Shown: one piece after another, positions 1-8,907 of the stretch
Position numbering within the stretch: the stretch's first letter is position 1
How the letters are laid out: each line of letters starts with the position of its first letter
From: Polynucleobacter sp. MWH-UH25E
Lineage (GTDB): Bacteria; Pseudomonadota; Gammaproteobacteria; Burkholderiales; Burkholderiaceae
Length of the DNA stretch: 64,000 bases
Assembly (NCBI RefSeq): GCF_018687095.1
Contig: NZ_CP061286.1
Coordinates: 1 to 64,000 of the forward strand
Direction: 5' to 3'
Notes under the pieces: model-generated
What the model saw: only the letters and a program-made list of their open reading frames with translations
The model's database searches: none
What the model was told of the DNA's origin: nothing
Translations under genes and position numbers: made by a program

Positions 1-37
1 AACTTTGCGGGATAGCTACAATGGATCCTCCAAAAAT

Positions 38-1468
38 ATGAGCAACTTACAAAATCCTCCCGCCTTGAATTCAATCAGTCCTTTTGGTTTTTGGGATGGC
101 GCCGTTGGCACCCTCTCACGTGAACTTTCACCGCAACAGTTTAAAACCTGGATACAGCCATTAGTTTTACTATCTTTTGATGAGAGTGACCGCTTACTAA
201 CAATTGGCGCTCCAAATCGCTTTAAGCTGGATTGGATCAAAAAAACTTTTGCAGAACGCTTCCAAGAAATGGCCGCGGACTACTTTGGCGGACCAATTAA
301 TGTTCATTTTGCATTGGCGGTTGAGGGTGCTGTGGCCACAAAACCGATTGGCGCCAATGAAGTTTCCGATTTACCCACAAACGTCGAAGCACAAACAAAT
401 GTCGTCCCAAGCATTTCGGTTGAGGAACAATCCTTCGAAATTGAGGATCATTCAAAACTCAACCCAAATCTTACTTTTGAGACTTTTGTAACCGGAAAAG
501 CAAACCAACTGGCGAGAGCGGCCTCAATTCAGGTTGCCCATAACCCAGGAACCTCATATAACCCCATGTTCTTATATGGTGGTGTGGGTCTTGGAAAAAC
601 CCACTTAATTCATGCGATTGGTAACCATCTTCTTAAAGAGAAACCAAACGCTCGGATTCGTTACATACACGCCGAGCAATATGTATCTGATGTGGTTCGA
701 GCCTATCAACAAAAAGCTTTTGATCGCTTTAAGCGCTATTACCACTCACTTGATTTGTTGTTGATTGACGATATCCAATTTTTTAGTGGCAAATCACGAA
801 CCCAAGAAGAGTTCTTTTACGCCTTTGAGGCGCTTTTAAGCAATAAATCTCAAGTCATTATTACCAGCGATACCTATCCGAAAGAAATGGCTGGGATCGA
901 TGATCGCCTGATATCACGCTTTGATTCTGGCCTAACTGTAGCTATTGAACCCCCTGAGTTAGAAATGCGCGTAGCCATCCTAATGAAGAAGGCTGCCAAC
1001 GAGGGGATCCCAATGAGCGAGGATGTGGCATTTTTTGTAGCCAAACACCTCCGCTCTAATGTGCGAGAACTTGAAGGGGCCTTAAGGAAGATTCTGGCTT
1101 TTGTTCGCTTTCATGGTCGCGAGGTCACTATTGAGGTAGCCAGAACCGCCCTGAAGGATTTGCTATCAATTCAAAATCGCCAAATTTCAGTCGAAAACAT
1201 TCAAAAAGCGGTAGCGGACTTCTACAGCATTAAGGTTGCGGATATGTATTCAAAGAAGCGCCCCGCGAATATTGCCCGACCAAGACAAATCGCCATGTTT
1301 ATGGCTAAAGAATTAACCCAAAAAAGCCTGCCAGAGATTGGGGAGTTGTTTGGTGGTCGTGATCACACCACTGTTTTGCATGCTGTTCGTAAGATCGCAG
1401 ATGAACGCGCTCACGATAGTCAACTAAACCACGAGATTCACGTTATAGAGCAAACCCTGAAATCGTAA
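38..1468 (+). CDS. dnaA: Chromosomal replication initiator DnaA
   Basis: DnaA binds DnaA boxes at oriC, melts the origin and recruits the DnaB helicase. The 476-residue product has an N-terminal DnaB/DiaA-interacting domain (about 1-90), a variable linker (about 90-150), the AAA+ domain with Walker A GGVGLGKTH near residue 181 and Walker B LLLIDDIQF near 240, and the C-terminal box-binding domain with signature GGRDHTTVLHAV near 439. The frame stays open to a TTG at 5, but ATG 38 gives the usual DnaA N-terminus. It heads the dnaA-dnaN-gyrB order typical of bacterial origins; its promoter lies outside the window. The identification is secure; only the start is a choice. Confidence 0.97.
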   Translation: MSNLQNPPALNSISPFGFWDGAVGTLSRELSPQQFKTWIQPLVLLSFDESDRLLTIGAPNRFKLDWIKKTFAERFQEMAADYFGGPINVHFALAVEGAVATKPIGANEVSDLPTNVEAQTNVVPSISVEEQSFEIEDHSKLNPNLTFETFVTGKANQLARAASIQVAHNPGTSYNPMFLYGGVGLGKTHLIHAIGNHLLKEKPNARIRYIHAEQYVSDVVRAYQQKAFDRFKRYYHSLDLLLIDDIQFFSGKSRTQEEFFYAFEALLSNKSQVIITSDTYPKEMAGIDDRLISRFDSGLTVAIEPPELEMRVAILMKKAANEGIPMSEDVAFFVAKHLRSNVRELEGALRKILAFVRFHGREVTIEVARTALKDLLSIQNRQISVENIQKAVADFYSIKVADMYSKKRPANIARPRQIAMFMAKELTQKSLPEIGELFGGRDHTTVLHAVRKIADERAHDSQLNHEIHVIEQTLKS

Positions 1469-1731
1469 TTTTTGTTTGTGGATAAACGTGTGAATAACCC
1501 AAGGGATAAGTTTGGGGATTGCTTGTGGATAAATTGTGGAAAGATCCCGCTTCATGCAAAAATAGGGTGTTGAAGAAAAGTTATCCCGTTTTTATGCAGT
1601 GCTTATACAGAAGTTTTCCACAGGTTTTTAAGCGTTTAATGTGTTGTTTTGTTTGAGGTTTTTGACTTATCCACGGAAAAGTCGACCTTTATTACTATTA
1701 CTATTTAGATATATACAAGGATTTAAAAGCA
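1469..1731. other. Candidate replication origin (oriC) between dnaA and dnaN
   Basis: This 263-base non-coding spacer carries DnaA boxes of the form TTATNCACA on the minus strand at 1477-1485, 1489-1497 and 1524-1532. One-mismatch boxes lie on the plus strand at 1603-1611 (TTATACAGA), 1614-1622 (TTTTCCACA) and 1667-1675 (TTATCCACG). An AT-rich stretch with a tandem ATTACT repeat at about 1686-1722 is a candidate unwinding element just before dnaN. Box clustering next to dnaA plus an AT-rich tract is the standard oriC layout. It could also serve dnaA/dnaN autoregulation. The upstream side of dnaA is not visible, so a second origin half there cannot be excluded. Confidence 0.8.
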
Positions 1732-2847
1732 ATGCAACTTGTTAACACCTCGCGTGATAGTTTGTTAAAGCCACTACAGGTGGTGAGTGGGATTGTTGAG
1801 CGTAGACACACTTTGCCAATTTTGGCGAATCTCTTATTTAAAAAGAGTGGTGAAAAGGTTTCTTTTGTTTCAACGGACATTGAAATACAAATCACAACCA
1901 ATGCTAATTTTGGTGTTGGCTCTGAAGATGTCACCACAACTGTTGCTGCAAGAAAGTTATTAGATATCTTGCGTGCTCTGCCGGAGGGCCCTGTCTCTTT
2001 AAACCTCAAAGACAATCGTATGGTGGTGCAGAGTGGTAAGAGCCGTTTTTCTCTACAAACATTGTCTGCAACTGAATTCCCAATCATGCAAAGCGTGGGT
2101 GAGGTTACAGCCGCATGGAAGATGTCTCAGAAAAGTTTTCGTCAGTTAATCAGCCAGGTGCACTTTTCTATGGCGCAACAAGATATCCGTTATTACTTAA
2201 ACGGAATGTTGTTGGTTATAGAGGGGAAAGAGGTTGTTGCGGTTGCAACCGATGGACATCGTTTGGCTTTTTCTCAAGTTCAGCTTACCGAAGCTCCATC
2301 GGGGTCTGGTCAACGCCAAGAAATTATTATTCCTCGCAAAACCATACTTGAGTGCCAACACTTGCTTGAAGACTCAGATGATTCACTAGAGATTAGTTTG
2401 ACCGCTAATCAAGTTAAATTTACTTTCGGTGACATTGAACTTATCTCTAAATTGGTTGAGGGTAAGTTTCCAGACTTCCAAAGAGTAATCCCTAAGGGAC
2501 ATAAAAATTCTTTGGTGGTTGGTCGTGATGTGTTGCAGGCAGCCTTGCAACGCGCCGCCATTTTAACTACAGACAAGTTTAAGGGCGTTCGTTTTTCCTT
2601 GTCGCCAAACAAGATCACTGTTCAGTCTACGAATGCCGAACAAGAAGAGGCGCAGGAAGAGATTGAAACCGAGTACAGCGGTGATGCCGTCGAAATTGGT
2701 TTTAATGTGAGTTACTTACTGGATGTATTGGCAAACCTGAAGAATGAAAAGATTCAAATTAGTTTGGGTGATGCCAACAGTAGTGCGGTAATCACTTTGC
2801 CAGGATCAGAAGACTTTAAGTATGTAGTAATGCCAATGCGCATTTAA
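1732..2847 (+). CDS. dnaN: DNA polymerase III beta sliding clamp
   Basis: DnaN forms the dimeric ring that tethers polymerase III and other enzymes to DNA. At 371 residues it has the family's usual length of about 366-375. It shows the three-fold clamp pattern, with the N-terminal LLKPLQVVSGIVERRHTLPI, the central ATDGHRLAFS and the C-terminal peptide-pocket end YVVMPMRI. ATG 1732 gives the canonical start MQLVNTSRDSLLKPLQ. It follows dnaA across the oriC-like spacer and precedes gyrB by 11 bases with no terminator, so dnaN-gyrB are probably co-transcribed. Confidence 0.97.
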   Translation: MQLVNTSRDSLLKPLQVVSGIVERRHTLPILANLLFKKSGEKVSFVSTDIEIQITTNANFGVGSEDVTTTVAARKLLDILRALPEGPVSLNLKDNRMVVQSGKSRFSLQTLSATEFPIMQSVGEVTAAWKMSQKSFRQLISQVHFSMAQQDIRYYLNGMLLVIEGKEVVAVATDGHRLAFSQVQLTEAPSGSGQRQEIIIPRKTILECQHLLEDSDDSLEISLTANQVKFTFGDIELISKLVEGKFPDFQRVIPKGHKNSLVVGRDVLQAALQRAAILTTDKFKGVRFSLSPNKITVQSTNAEQEEAQEEIETEYSGDAVEIGFNVSYLLDVLANLKNEKIQISLGDANSSAVITLPGSEDFKYVVMPMRI

Positions 2848-2858
2848 TGTAGAAAAAA

Positions 2859-5357
2859 ATGACTGAAGAAAAAAAAGTAGTAGAGCAGTATGGTGCAGCA
2901 TCGATTCAAATCTTAGAGGGTCTTGAAGCTGTTCGTAAACGTCCTGGTATGTACATTGGAGATACGTCCGATGGAACAGGTTTGCACCATCTCGTTTTTG
3001 AGGTTTTGGATAACTCTATTGACGAAGCATTAGCAGGCTACTGTTCGGAAATTACAGTTGTTATTCAAACTGATAACTCCATTTCGATTGTTGATAACGG
3101 TCGTGGCGTTCCAACAGGTATTAAGTACGATGATAAGCACGAACCAAAAAGAAGTGCTGCTGAAATTGTGATGACTGAGCTGCATGCTGGCGGTAAATTC
3201 GACCAAAACAGCTATAAAGTTTCTGGTGGTTTACATGGTGTTGGTGTTAGTTGTGTAAACGCGCTCTCGAAGTGGTTGAAGTTGACTATTCGTCGTGATG
3301 GCAAAACCCATTACATGGAATTTGCTCGCGGTGTAATTCAAAACCGCAATATTCAAGAAGAGAATGGCGTTGCCATTTCTCCAATTACGGTAACAGGTGA
3401 TACTGAGTTATCGGGTACTGAAGTACATTTTTTAGCCGACGAAGAAATTTTTGGAAACATTGAATTTCATTACGAGGTTTTAGTAAAGCGTATCCGTGAA
3501 CTGTCATTCCTAAATAATGGCGTGCACATTAAGTTGATTGATCAGCGTACTGGTCAAGAGGAGGACTTTGCGTTTTCAGGTGGTGTTCGCGGGTTTGTTG
3601 AATATATCAATCAAACCAAAAACGTGTTGCATCCAAATATTTTCTATGCTGAAGGTGTTCGTCCTTCTGACTTGGGTGGTCAAATTACTGCTGAAGTATC
3701 GATGCAGTGGAACGATAGTTTTAGTGAACAAGTTTTGTGTTTTACCAATAACATTCCTCAGCGTGATGGCGGTACCCACTTAACTGGTTTGCGCGCCGCT
3801 ATGACGCGCGTCATCAATAAGTACATTGATGAAAACGAGATCGCGAAAAAAGCAAAAGTAGAAATTTCTGGTGATGATATGCGTGAAGGTTTGGCTTGCG
3901 TATTATCGGTAAAGGTACCAGAACCAAAATTCTCAAGCCAAACAAAAGATAAATTAGTATCAAGCGAAGTTCGTGGCCCAGTTGAAGAAATTGTTGCGGA
4001 AGCGTTAAGCGCTTATTTGCAAGAACGTCCCGCAGACGCAAAAATTCTTTGCGGAAAAATTGTAGATGCCGCTCGCGCTCGCGAGGCTGCGCGTAAAGCT
4101 CGAGACATGACGCGACGCAAGGGTGCTTTAGATGGCTTAGGTTTGCCAGGCAAGCTTGCCGATTGCCAAGAAAAAGATCCTGCGAAATCAGAATTATTTA
4201 TTGTCGAGGGCGACTCCGCGGGGGGCTCTGCCAAGCAGGGTCGCGATCGTCGCTTTCAGGCAATTCTTCCTTTAAAAGGAAAGATTCTGAACGTAGAGAA
4301 GGCGCGCTTTGACAAGATGCTCACCAGCCAAGAGGTGGTGACATTGATTACAGTTTTAGGTACTGGTATTGGTGTTGAAGAATATAAAGCCGATAAATTG
4401 CGTTATCACCGCATCATCATCATGACCGACGCGGACGTTGATGGCAGCCACATCCGCACATTGCTTTTAACTTTCTTCTATAGACAGATGCCAGAGTTAA
4501 TTGAGCGTGGTCACATTTACATTGCTCAACCACCGCTTTATAAGGTGAAGTTTGGTAAGAGCGAGCAGTACATCAAAGACGATACCGAGCTGAATCAGCT
4601 TTTATTAAAAATCGCCATGGAATCCGCATCTCTGCAAACTCCAAGTGGCGAGGTGATTGAAGGTGAGGCGCTAAACGAGTTAGCTAAACACTATCAAGTT
4701 ATCCAGTCTATAGTTGATCGTCTATCTCGCACGATTGATGAAGATGCTTTGCGTGCAATTGCCTCTGGAACCCAGTTAAATCTAGATACCGAAAAAGCTG
4801 CAAATGAATCTGCTGATCGGCTAAGGCTTGCGCTTGCGGACCCTTTAAATCCATTGGCGCTGCCACCGGAAATTATTGTGCAAAAAGAAGATCGCACAGA
4901 GCGGTTCCGCTTGTTGTTGTCGCGCCGCATTCATGGCAACCTAAAGCTTTCAACCATCAACTCTGATTTTGTTCATGGCGATGACTATCAAGCACTATCC
5001 AATGCGGCTGCAGTATTGTCTGGAAAGGTGTTGGCCGGCACCAAAGTGCGACGCGGGGACCCCGACAAGAATCTTAAAGAGCAAACCATCCATGATTTCA
5101 GGGGAGCGTTTTCTTGGTTATTGTCTGAGGCTGAGCGGGTGCTAAGTCGTCAACGCTACAAGGGTCTTGGTGAGATGAACCCATCGCAACTATGGGAGAC
5201 AACCATGGATGCGGATTCACGAACCTTGCTCCAAGTAAAAATCGAAGATGCAATTGCGGCCGACCAAGTGTTTACAACCCTTATGGGTGATGAGGTTGAG
5301 CCACGTCGTGCATTCATTGAAAAAAATGCGCTAATCGCACGCAACCTAGACGTATAA
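2859..5357 (+). CDS. gyrB: DNA gyrase subunit B
   Basis: GyrB is the ATPase subunit of type II topoisomerase GyrA2B2, which introduces negative supercoils. The 832-residue protein has the GHKL ATPase domain (RPGMYIGDT near 30, DNGRGVP near 85, GGLHGVG near 125), the transducer, the TOPRIM domain with EGDSAGG near 450 and DADVDGSHI near 524, and the C-terminal GyrA-binding part with QRYKGLGEMNP. The insert after the TOPRIM core makes it a little longer than E. coli GyrB (804), as in other proteobacteria. It lies 11 bases after dnaN and two bases before the SET-domain gene. Confidence 0.97.
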   Translation: MTEEKKVVEQYGAASIQILEGLEAVRKRPGMYIGDTSDGTGLHHLVFEVLDNSIDEALAGYCSEITVVIQTDNSISIVDNGRGVPTGIKYDDKHEPKRSAAEIVMTELHAGGKFDQNSYKVSGGLHGVGVSCVNALSKWLKLTIRRDGKTHYMEFARGVIQNRNIQEENGVAISPITVTGDTELSGTEVHFLADEEIFGNIEFHYEVLVKRIRELSFLNNGVHIKLIDQRTGQEEDFAFSGGVRGFVEYINQTKNVLHPNIFYAEGVRPSDLGGQITAEVSMQWNDSFSEQVLCFTNNIPQRDGGTHLTGLRAAMTRVINKYIDENEIAKKAKVEISGDDMREGLACVLSVKVPEPKFSSQTKDKLVSSEVRGPVEEIVAEALSAYLQERPADAKILCGKIVDAARAREAARKARDMTRRKGALDGLGLPGKLADCQEKDPAKSELFIVEGDSAGGSAKQGRDRRFQAILPLKGKILNVEKARFDKMLTSQEVVTLITVLGTGIGVEEYKADKLRYHRIIIMTDADVDGSHIRTLLLTFFYRQMPELIERGHIYIAQPPLYKVKFGKSEQYIKDDTELNQLLLKIAMESASLQTPSGEVIEGEALNELAKHYQVIQSIVDRLSRTIDEDALRAIASGTQLNLDTEKAANESADRLRLALADPLNPLALPPEIIVQKEDRTERFRLLLSRRIHGNLKLSTINSDFVHGDDYQALSNAAAVLSGKVLAGTKVRRGDPDKNLKEQTIHDFRGAFSWLLSEAERVLSRQRYKGLGEMNPSQLWETTMDADSRTLLQVKIEDAIAADQVFTTLMGDEVEPRRAFIEKNALIARNLDV

Positions 5358-5359
5358 AC

Positions 5360-5854
5360 ATGGCATCTAAGAAATTAAAACCACCAAAGGTGGATCGGTC
5401 TTCTATCGTTGTTAAATCTTCACCAATACATGGCAAGGGCGTCTTTGTGGCTAAGCCTATCAAAAAAGGCCAAGCGATTATTGAATACAAAGGTGAGCGT
5501 ATTAGTTGGAAGCTTGCAGAAAAGCGGCATCCCCACGACCCAAAAGACCCGAACCACACCTTTTATTTCTCTCTAGAAGATGGTCGCGTTATCGATGCAA
5601 AGTACGGCGGTAATGCTGCGCGATGGATAAATCACTCTTGTAAGCCTAGTTGCGAAACTCGTGAGAATGAATTCAATGGTAAAGCTCGAGTGTTTGTTTA
5701 TGCCAAACGAGCGCTTAAGGTTGGCGAAGAGTTGTTTTATGACTACTCCCTCGATATTGAGGGGCCAATCACCAAGAAGTTGAAAAAAGAGTATGAATGT
5801 CGTTGTGGTGCCAAAAAGTGCCGCGGAACTATGCTTTCCCTTGATGGTAAATAA
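5360..5854 (+). CDS. SET-domain protein-lysine methyltransferase
   Basis: Proteins with this domain transfer methyl groups from S-adenosylmethionine to protein lysines; the target here is unknown. The 164 residues are almost all catalytic module: the N-terminal SET part with HGKGVFVAKPIKKGQ (about 24-38), the pseudoknot motif WINHSCKPSC with N91 and H92, the catalytic tyrosine region FYDYS (127-129), and a post-SET zinc motif using C147, C149 and C154 with C94. Both ends are lysine-rich. The start at 5360 lies two bases after the gyrB stop, so it is probably translated from the gyrB transcript. All key residues are present, suggesting an active enzyme. A nucleoid or ribosomal protein substrate is speculation. 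Confidence 0.88.
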   Translation: MASKKLKPPKVDRSSIVVKSSPIHGKGVFVAKPIKKGQAIIEYKGERISWKLAEKRHPHDPKDPNHTFYFSLEDGRVIDAKYGGNAARWINHSCKPSCETRENEFNGKARVFVYAKRALKVGEELFYDYSLDIEGPITKKLKKEYECRCGAKKCRGTMLSLDGK

Positions 5855-5868
5855 ACCAAACAATTTGC

Positions 5869-6090
5869 ATGTTGTACATCTCCATTCAAGAGCTTGAGAG
5901 CGCCATTAATTACTGGCGAAATCTCTCGCCTGCAAGGGGCGATGAATTAAGTTTATGTGCTGAGGCTTCCGCGCTTGCAAAGGCTTATGCACTCATGATT
6001 ATTCAAGGTGCTCAACGGGCGCCAATTGATGTCTTGGATGAAACGGCAAGAAGCGCGATCCAAAAATTTATTAAAGATACTCAAAAGTAA
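5869..6090 (+). CDS. Small DUF3717-like protein
   Basis: This 73-residue protein resembles the DUF3717 family, short proteins of Burkholderiales with an N-terminal pattern like ELESAINYWRNLSP and a central alanine-rich helix (CAEASALAKAYALMI). No catalytic motif, signal peptide or membrane segment is visible; it looks like a small soluble helical protein. It starts 14 bases after the SET-domain gene and runs in the same direction, so it probably closes the dnaN-gyrB-SET transcript. Its function is unknown. The family assignment is from memory of the motif. Confidence 0.75.
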   Translation: MLYISIQELESAINYWRNLSPARGDELSLCAEASALAKAYALMIIQGAQRAPIDVLDETARSAIQKFIKDTQK

Positions 6091-6186
6091 TAATCCTTTA
6101 GCCCTTTTCTTTTAGGGTAATTGCTATATATAGCTGGGCTGTTCTAGGTTATCCTCAAAGTCTTGCCCCAGCGAGGGGTAGAGGGT

Positions 6187-6954
6187 ATGAACTTGCAAGA
6201 AACAATCTTAAAAACAATTGGTCTAGGAAAATCCTTCAAAGGGTTTTCGGCTGTAAGCGACGTTAACCTGGACGTGACTAGAGGAACCATCCACGCCCTA
6301 ATTGGGCCAAATGGGGCTGGAAAAACAACCTGTTTCAATTTGCTTACAAAATTTCTGGAACCGACTAGCGGCCAAATCTTATTTAATGGTTTTGACATCA
6401 CCAACGAGGCTCCATCACAGATTGCTCGTCGGGGCGTGATTCGATCATTTCAAATTTCCGCAGTTTTCCCCCACTTAACAGTGTTGGAAAATGTTCGTGT
6501 TGCACTGCAGCGAGGATTGGGAACCGAATTTCACTTTTGGAAACCCGGAAGCTCTCTTGATGTCCTAAACGAGAGGGCTTTAGAGCTTTTGCGTGAAGTT
6601 GGCTTAGAAAAATTCGCAGATGAAGAAACTATGAATTTGGCTTATGGCCGCAAGAGGGCGCTAGAAATTGCCACTACATTGGCCATGGAACCAGAATTGA
6701 TGTTGTTAGATGAGCCCACCCAGGGTATGGGTCACGAGGATGTCGAGCGAGTTACTGAGCTCATTGATCGCGTATCTAAAGGGCGAACCATTTTGATGGT
6801 TGAGCACAATATGAAGGTGGTTTCTTCCATCGCCGATCGTATTACCGTATTGCAACGCGGCTCCGTGTTGGCTGAAGGCTCTTATCACGAAGTCTCTAAC
6901 AATCCTTTGGTGGTTGAGGCTTATATGGGTAGTCATGGGGGAGATGCTCTATGA
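6187..6954 (+). CDS. livG: ABC transporter ATPase, LivG type
   Basis: One of two cytoplasmic ATPases of a hydrophobic-amino-acid-type (HAAT) importer. The 255-residue protein has Walker A GPNGAGKTT, a Q-loop (SFQISAVFPHLT), Walker B LMLLDEPTQGMG and a switch histidine in VEHNMK. The usual LSGG signature is replaced by AYGRKRALEIA. An upstream TTG at 6163 is in frame, but ATG 6187 preceded by GAGGG is better and gives the usual length. It opens a five-gene transporter operon and overlaps the next gene by four bases. The symbol denotes the family; the substrate is not shown by the sequence. Confidence 0.9.
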   Translation: MNLQETILKTIGLGKSFKGFSAVSDVNLDVTRGTIHALIGPNGAGKTTCFNLLTKFLEPTSGQILFNGFDITNEAPSQIARRGVIRSFQISAVFPHLTVLENVRVALQRGLGTEFHFWKPGSSLDVLNERALELLREVGLEKFADEETMNLAYGRKRALEIATTLAMEPELMLLDEPTQGMGHEDVERVTELIDRVSKGRTILMVEHNMKVVSSIADRITVLQRGSVLAEGSYHEVSNNPLVVEAYMGSHGGDAL

Positions 6955-7652
6955 CCATGGCGCTCGAGGTTAAAAATTTAGAGTCTTGGTACGGCGAGTC
7001 GCATATTTTGCATGGCGTGAATTTCGCTGTGCGGGACGGCGAGGTTGTTACCTTGTTGGGTAGAAACGGCGCAGGTCGAAGCACTATTCTGAAATCGATT
7101 TTGGGTTTAACAAGCAAAAGAACGGGTTCTGTTCAGGTCTATGGTGCAGAAACTGTTGCGATGCCGACATACAAAATTGCGCGCCTCGGGGTTGGTTTTT
7201 GTCCTGAAGAGCGAGGCATTTTTGCTAGTCTAAGCACTGAGGAAAATTTACTTTTGTTGCCCGAAGTTGCGCCAGGCGGAATGGGCTTAGATGAAATCTA
7301 TGAAATGTTCCCAAATCTGTACGAGCGTCGCAACAGCCCAGGCACACGCCTATCCGGTGGCGAACAACAGATGTTGGCTATGGCTCGCATTTTGAGAACT
7401 GGCGCCAAACTACTTTTGCTTGATGAGATTACTGAGGGCCTGGCTCCGGTCATTGTGCAAAAGCTGGGTGAGGTTGTGACCAGTTTGCGCAACAAAGGAT
7501 TCACGATTGTGTTGGTTGAACAAAACTTCCGTTTTGCTGCGCCTTTGGCGGACCGACACTATGTTGTTGAGCATGGACATGTTGTTGAAGTTGTGCAGCA
7601 AAACGAGTTGGCTGAAAAAGCGGCCTTATTAAACGAGTATCTTGGTGTTTAG
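6951..7652 (+). CDS. livF: ABC transporter ATPase, LivF type, with Arg in Walker A
   Basis: Second ATPase of the importer, 233 residues, the normal LivF length. Walker B (LLLLDEITEGLAP), the signature LSGGEQQML, the catalytic glutamate and the switch histidine context are intact, except that the final VEQNF carries Q where LivG-type proteins have H. The Walker A loop reads GRNGAGRST: the phosphate-binding lysine is arginine (codon CGA at about 7077). I recall similar replacements in other betaproteobacterial LivF-like proteins, so it may be a lineage trait rather than a defect. It starts within the livG stop (ATGA) and is followed 21 bases later by the binding-protein gene. Confidence 0.9.
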   Translation: MTMALEVKNLESWYGESHILHGVNFAVRDGEVVTLLGRNGAGRSTILKSILGLTSKRTGSVQVYGAETVAMPTYKIARLGVGFCPEERGIFASLSTEENLLLLPEVAPGGMGLDEIYEMFPNLYERRNSPGTRLSGGEQQMLAMARILRTGAKLLLLDEITEGLAPVIVQKLGEVVTSLRNKGFTIVLVEQNFRFAAPLADRHYVVEHGHVVEVVQQNELAEKAALLNEYLGV

Positions 7653-7673
7653 TAGTTTTTATAGGAGATGGGT

Positions 7674-8897
7674 ATGAAGTTAAAGCAAATTACCGCAAGT
7701 CTGGTTGCAGCGACCATGTTCGCTTCGAACCCAGTTTTTGCACAAAGTGGGGCCAAAGTTAGTGGTGATGTTGTCAAGATTGGCGTATTAACCGACCTTT
7801 CTTCAACATATTCTGATTTGGCTGGTCCAGGCGCGGTGATTGCCGCCAAAATGGCCATTGCTGATTTTTCTAAAGACGGCACTGTTATTGGCAAAAAGAT
7901 TGAGCTAGTTAGTGCAGACCACCAAAACAAAGCGGACATCGCAGCCAATAAGGCTCGCGAATGGTATGACAAAGATGGTGTTGATGTGATTGTGGAGTTG
8001 GTTTCGACCAACGTTGCTTTGGCTGTAATGGAAGTGGCCGAACAAAAGAACAAAATTACTTTAGTTTCTGGTGCGGGATCTTTGCCGATTACCAATGAAA
8101 AATGTACTGCCAATAACGTTCATTGGGCATATGACACATATGCGCTATCAAATGGCACGGGTAAGGCGGTTGTAAAGCAGGGTAAAAAGAACTGGTACTT
8201 TATTACTGCTGACTATGCATTTGGTGCTGCATTGGAAAAAGACGCAACCGCAGTTGTAAATGCCAATGGCGGCAAGGTGTTGGGCACTAGCAAGCACCCA
8301 TTCCCAAATAGCGATTTCTCTTCTTATCTTTTAAAGGCTCAAGCTAGTGGCGCTGATGTTGTGGCATTGGCAAATGCTGGTCAAGACACCATTAATACTG
8401 TTAAGCAAGCCTCGGAGTTTGGAATTAACAAGAAGCAAACAGTTGTGCCTTTGCTAATGTTTATTTCCGACGTTCACTCTTTGGGCTTGAATGCTGCTCA
8501 AGGCATGTACCTCACAGAAGGTTTTTATTGGGATAAAGACGAGAAGACCCGCGCTTTCTCCAAACGCTTCATCTTGCAACACAAGCGTATGCCAACCATG
8601 GTTCAAGCCGGCGTTTATTCCTCCGTACTGGCTTATTTAAATGCAGTTCAAAAGGCTGGAACTGACGATACTCAAGCGGTTATGAAGGCGCTCAAATCAA
8701 CCAATATTGATGACGGCCTATTTAAAGGCAAGATTCGTGCCGACGGTAAGTTTGAGCATGATATGTATCTCCTAGAGGTGAAGAAGCCTTCAGACTCTAA
8801 GAGCCCATGGGATTACTACTATGTTCGCGCCACGATTCCTGCGGCTGAAGCGACTTTGCCGCTTTCCCAATCGAAGTGCAAATTAGTTAATAAGTAA
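7674..8897 (+). CDS. Periplasmic substrate-binding protein of the HAAT importer
   Basis: This 407-residue type I periplasmic binding protein captures substrate for the adjacent transporter. It has a signal peptide with a basic start (MKLKQ), a hydrophobic core and a likely cleavage after VFA near residue 22, then the family pattern VVKIGVLTDLSSTYSDLAGPGA. The two-lobe fold is indicated by FITADYAFG and the GADVVALANAG segment. ATG 7674 sits six bases after AGGAG; the in-frame ATG 7668 is too close to that site. Members of this family bind amino acids, aromatic acids, amides or urea, and the sequence alone does not decide. Confidence 0.9.
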   Translation: MKLKQITASLVAATMFASNPVFAQSGAKVSGDVVKIGVLTDLSSTYSDLAGPGAVIAAKMAIADFSKDGTVIGKKIELVSADHQNKADIAANKAREWYDKDGVDVIVELVSTNVALAVMEVAEQKNKITLVSGAGSLPITNEKCTANNVHWAYDTYALSNGTGKAVVKQGKKNWYFITADYAFGAALEKDATAVVNANGGKVLGTSKHPFPNSDFSSYLLKAQASGADVVALANAGQDTINTVKQASEFGINKKQTVVPLLMFISDVHSLGLNAAQGMYLTEGFYWDKDEKTRAFSKRFILQHKRMPTMVQAGVYSSVLAYLNAVQKAGTDDTQAVMKALKSTNIDDGLFKGKIRADGKFEHDMYLLEVKKPSDSKSPWDYYYVRATIPAAEATLPLSQSKCKLVNK

Positions 8898-8907
8898 GCT
8901 ATCTAGA

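Noticed and set aside
113..128. CACGTGA-containing site in dnaA as a third parS
   Set aside because: It matches only the central bases of the 16-base consensus, so ParB binding is not supported.
6123..6134. Perfect palindrome GCTATATATAGC before the ABC transporter operon
   Set aside because: Twelve-base palindromes are expected about fifteen times in a window this size, and no good -35 or regulator accompanies it.
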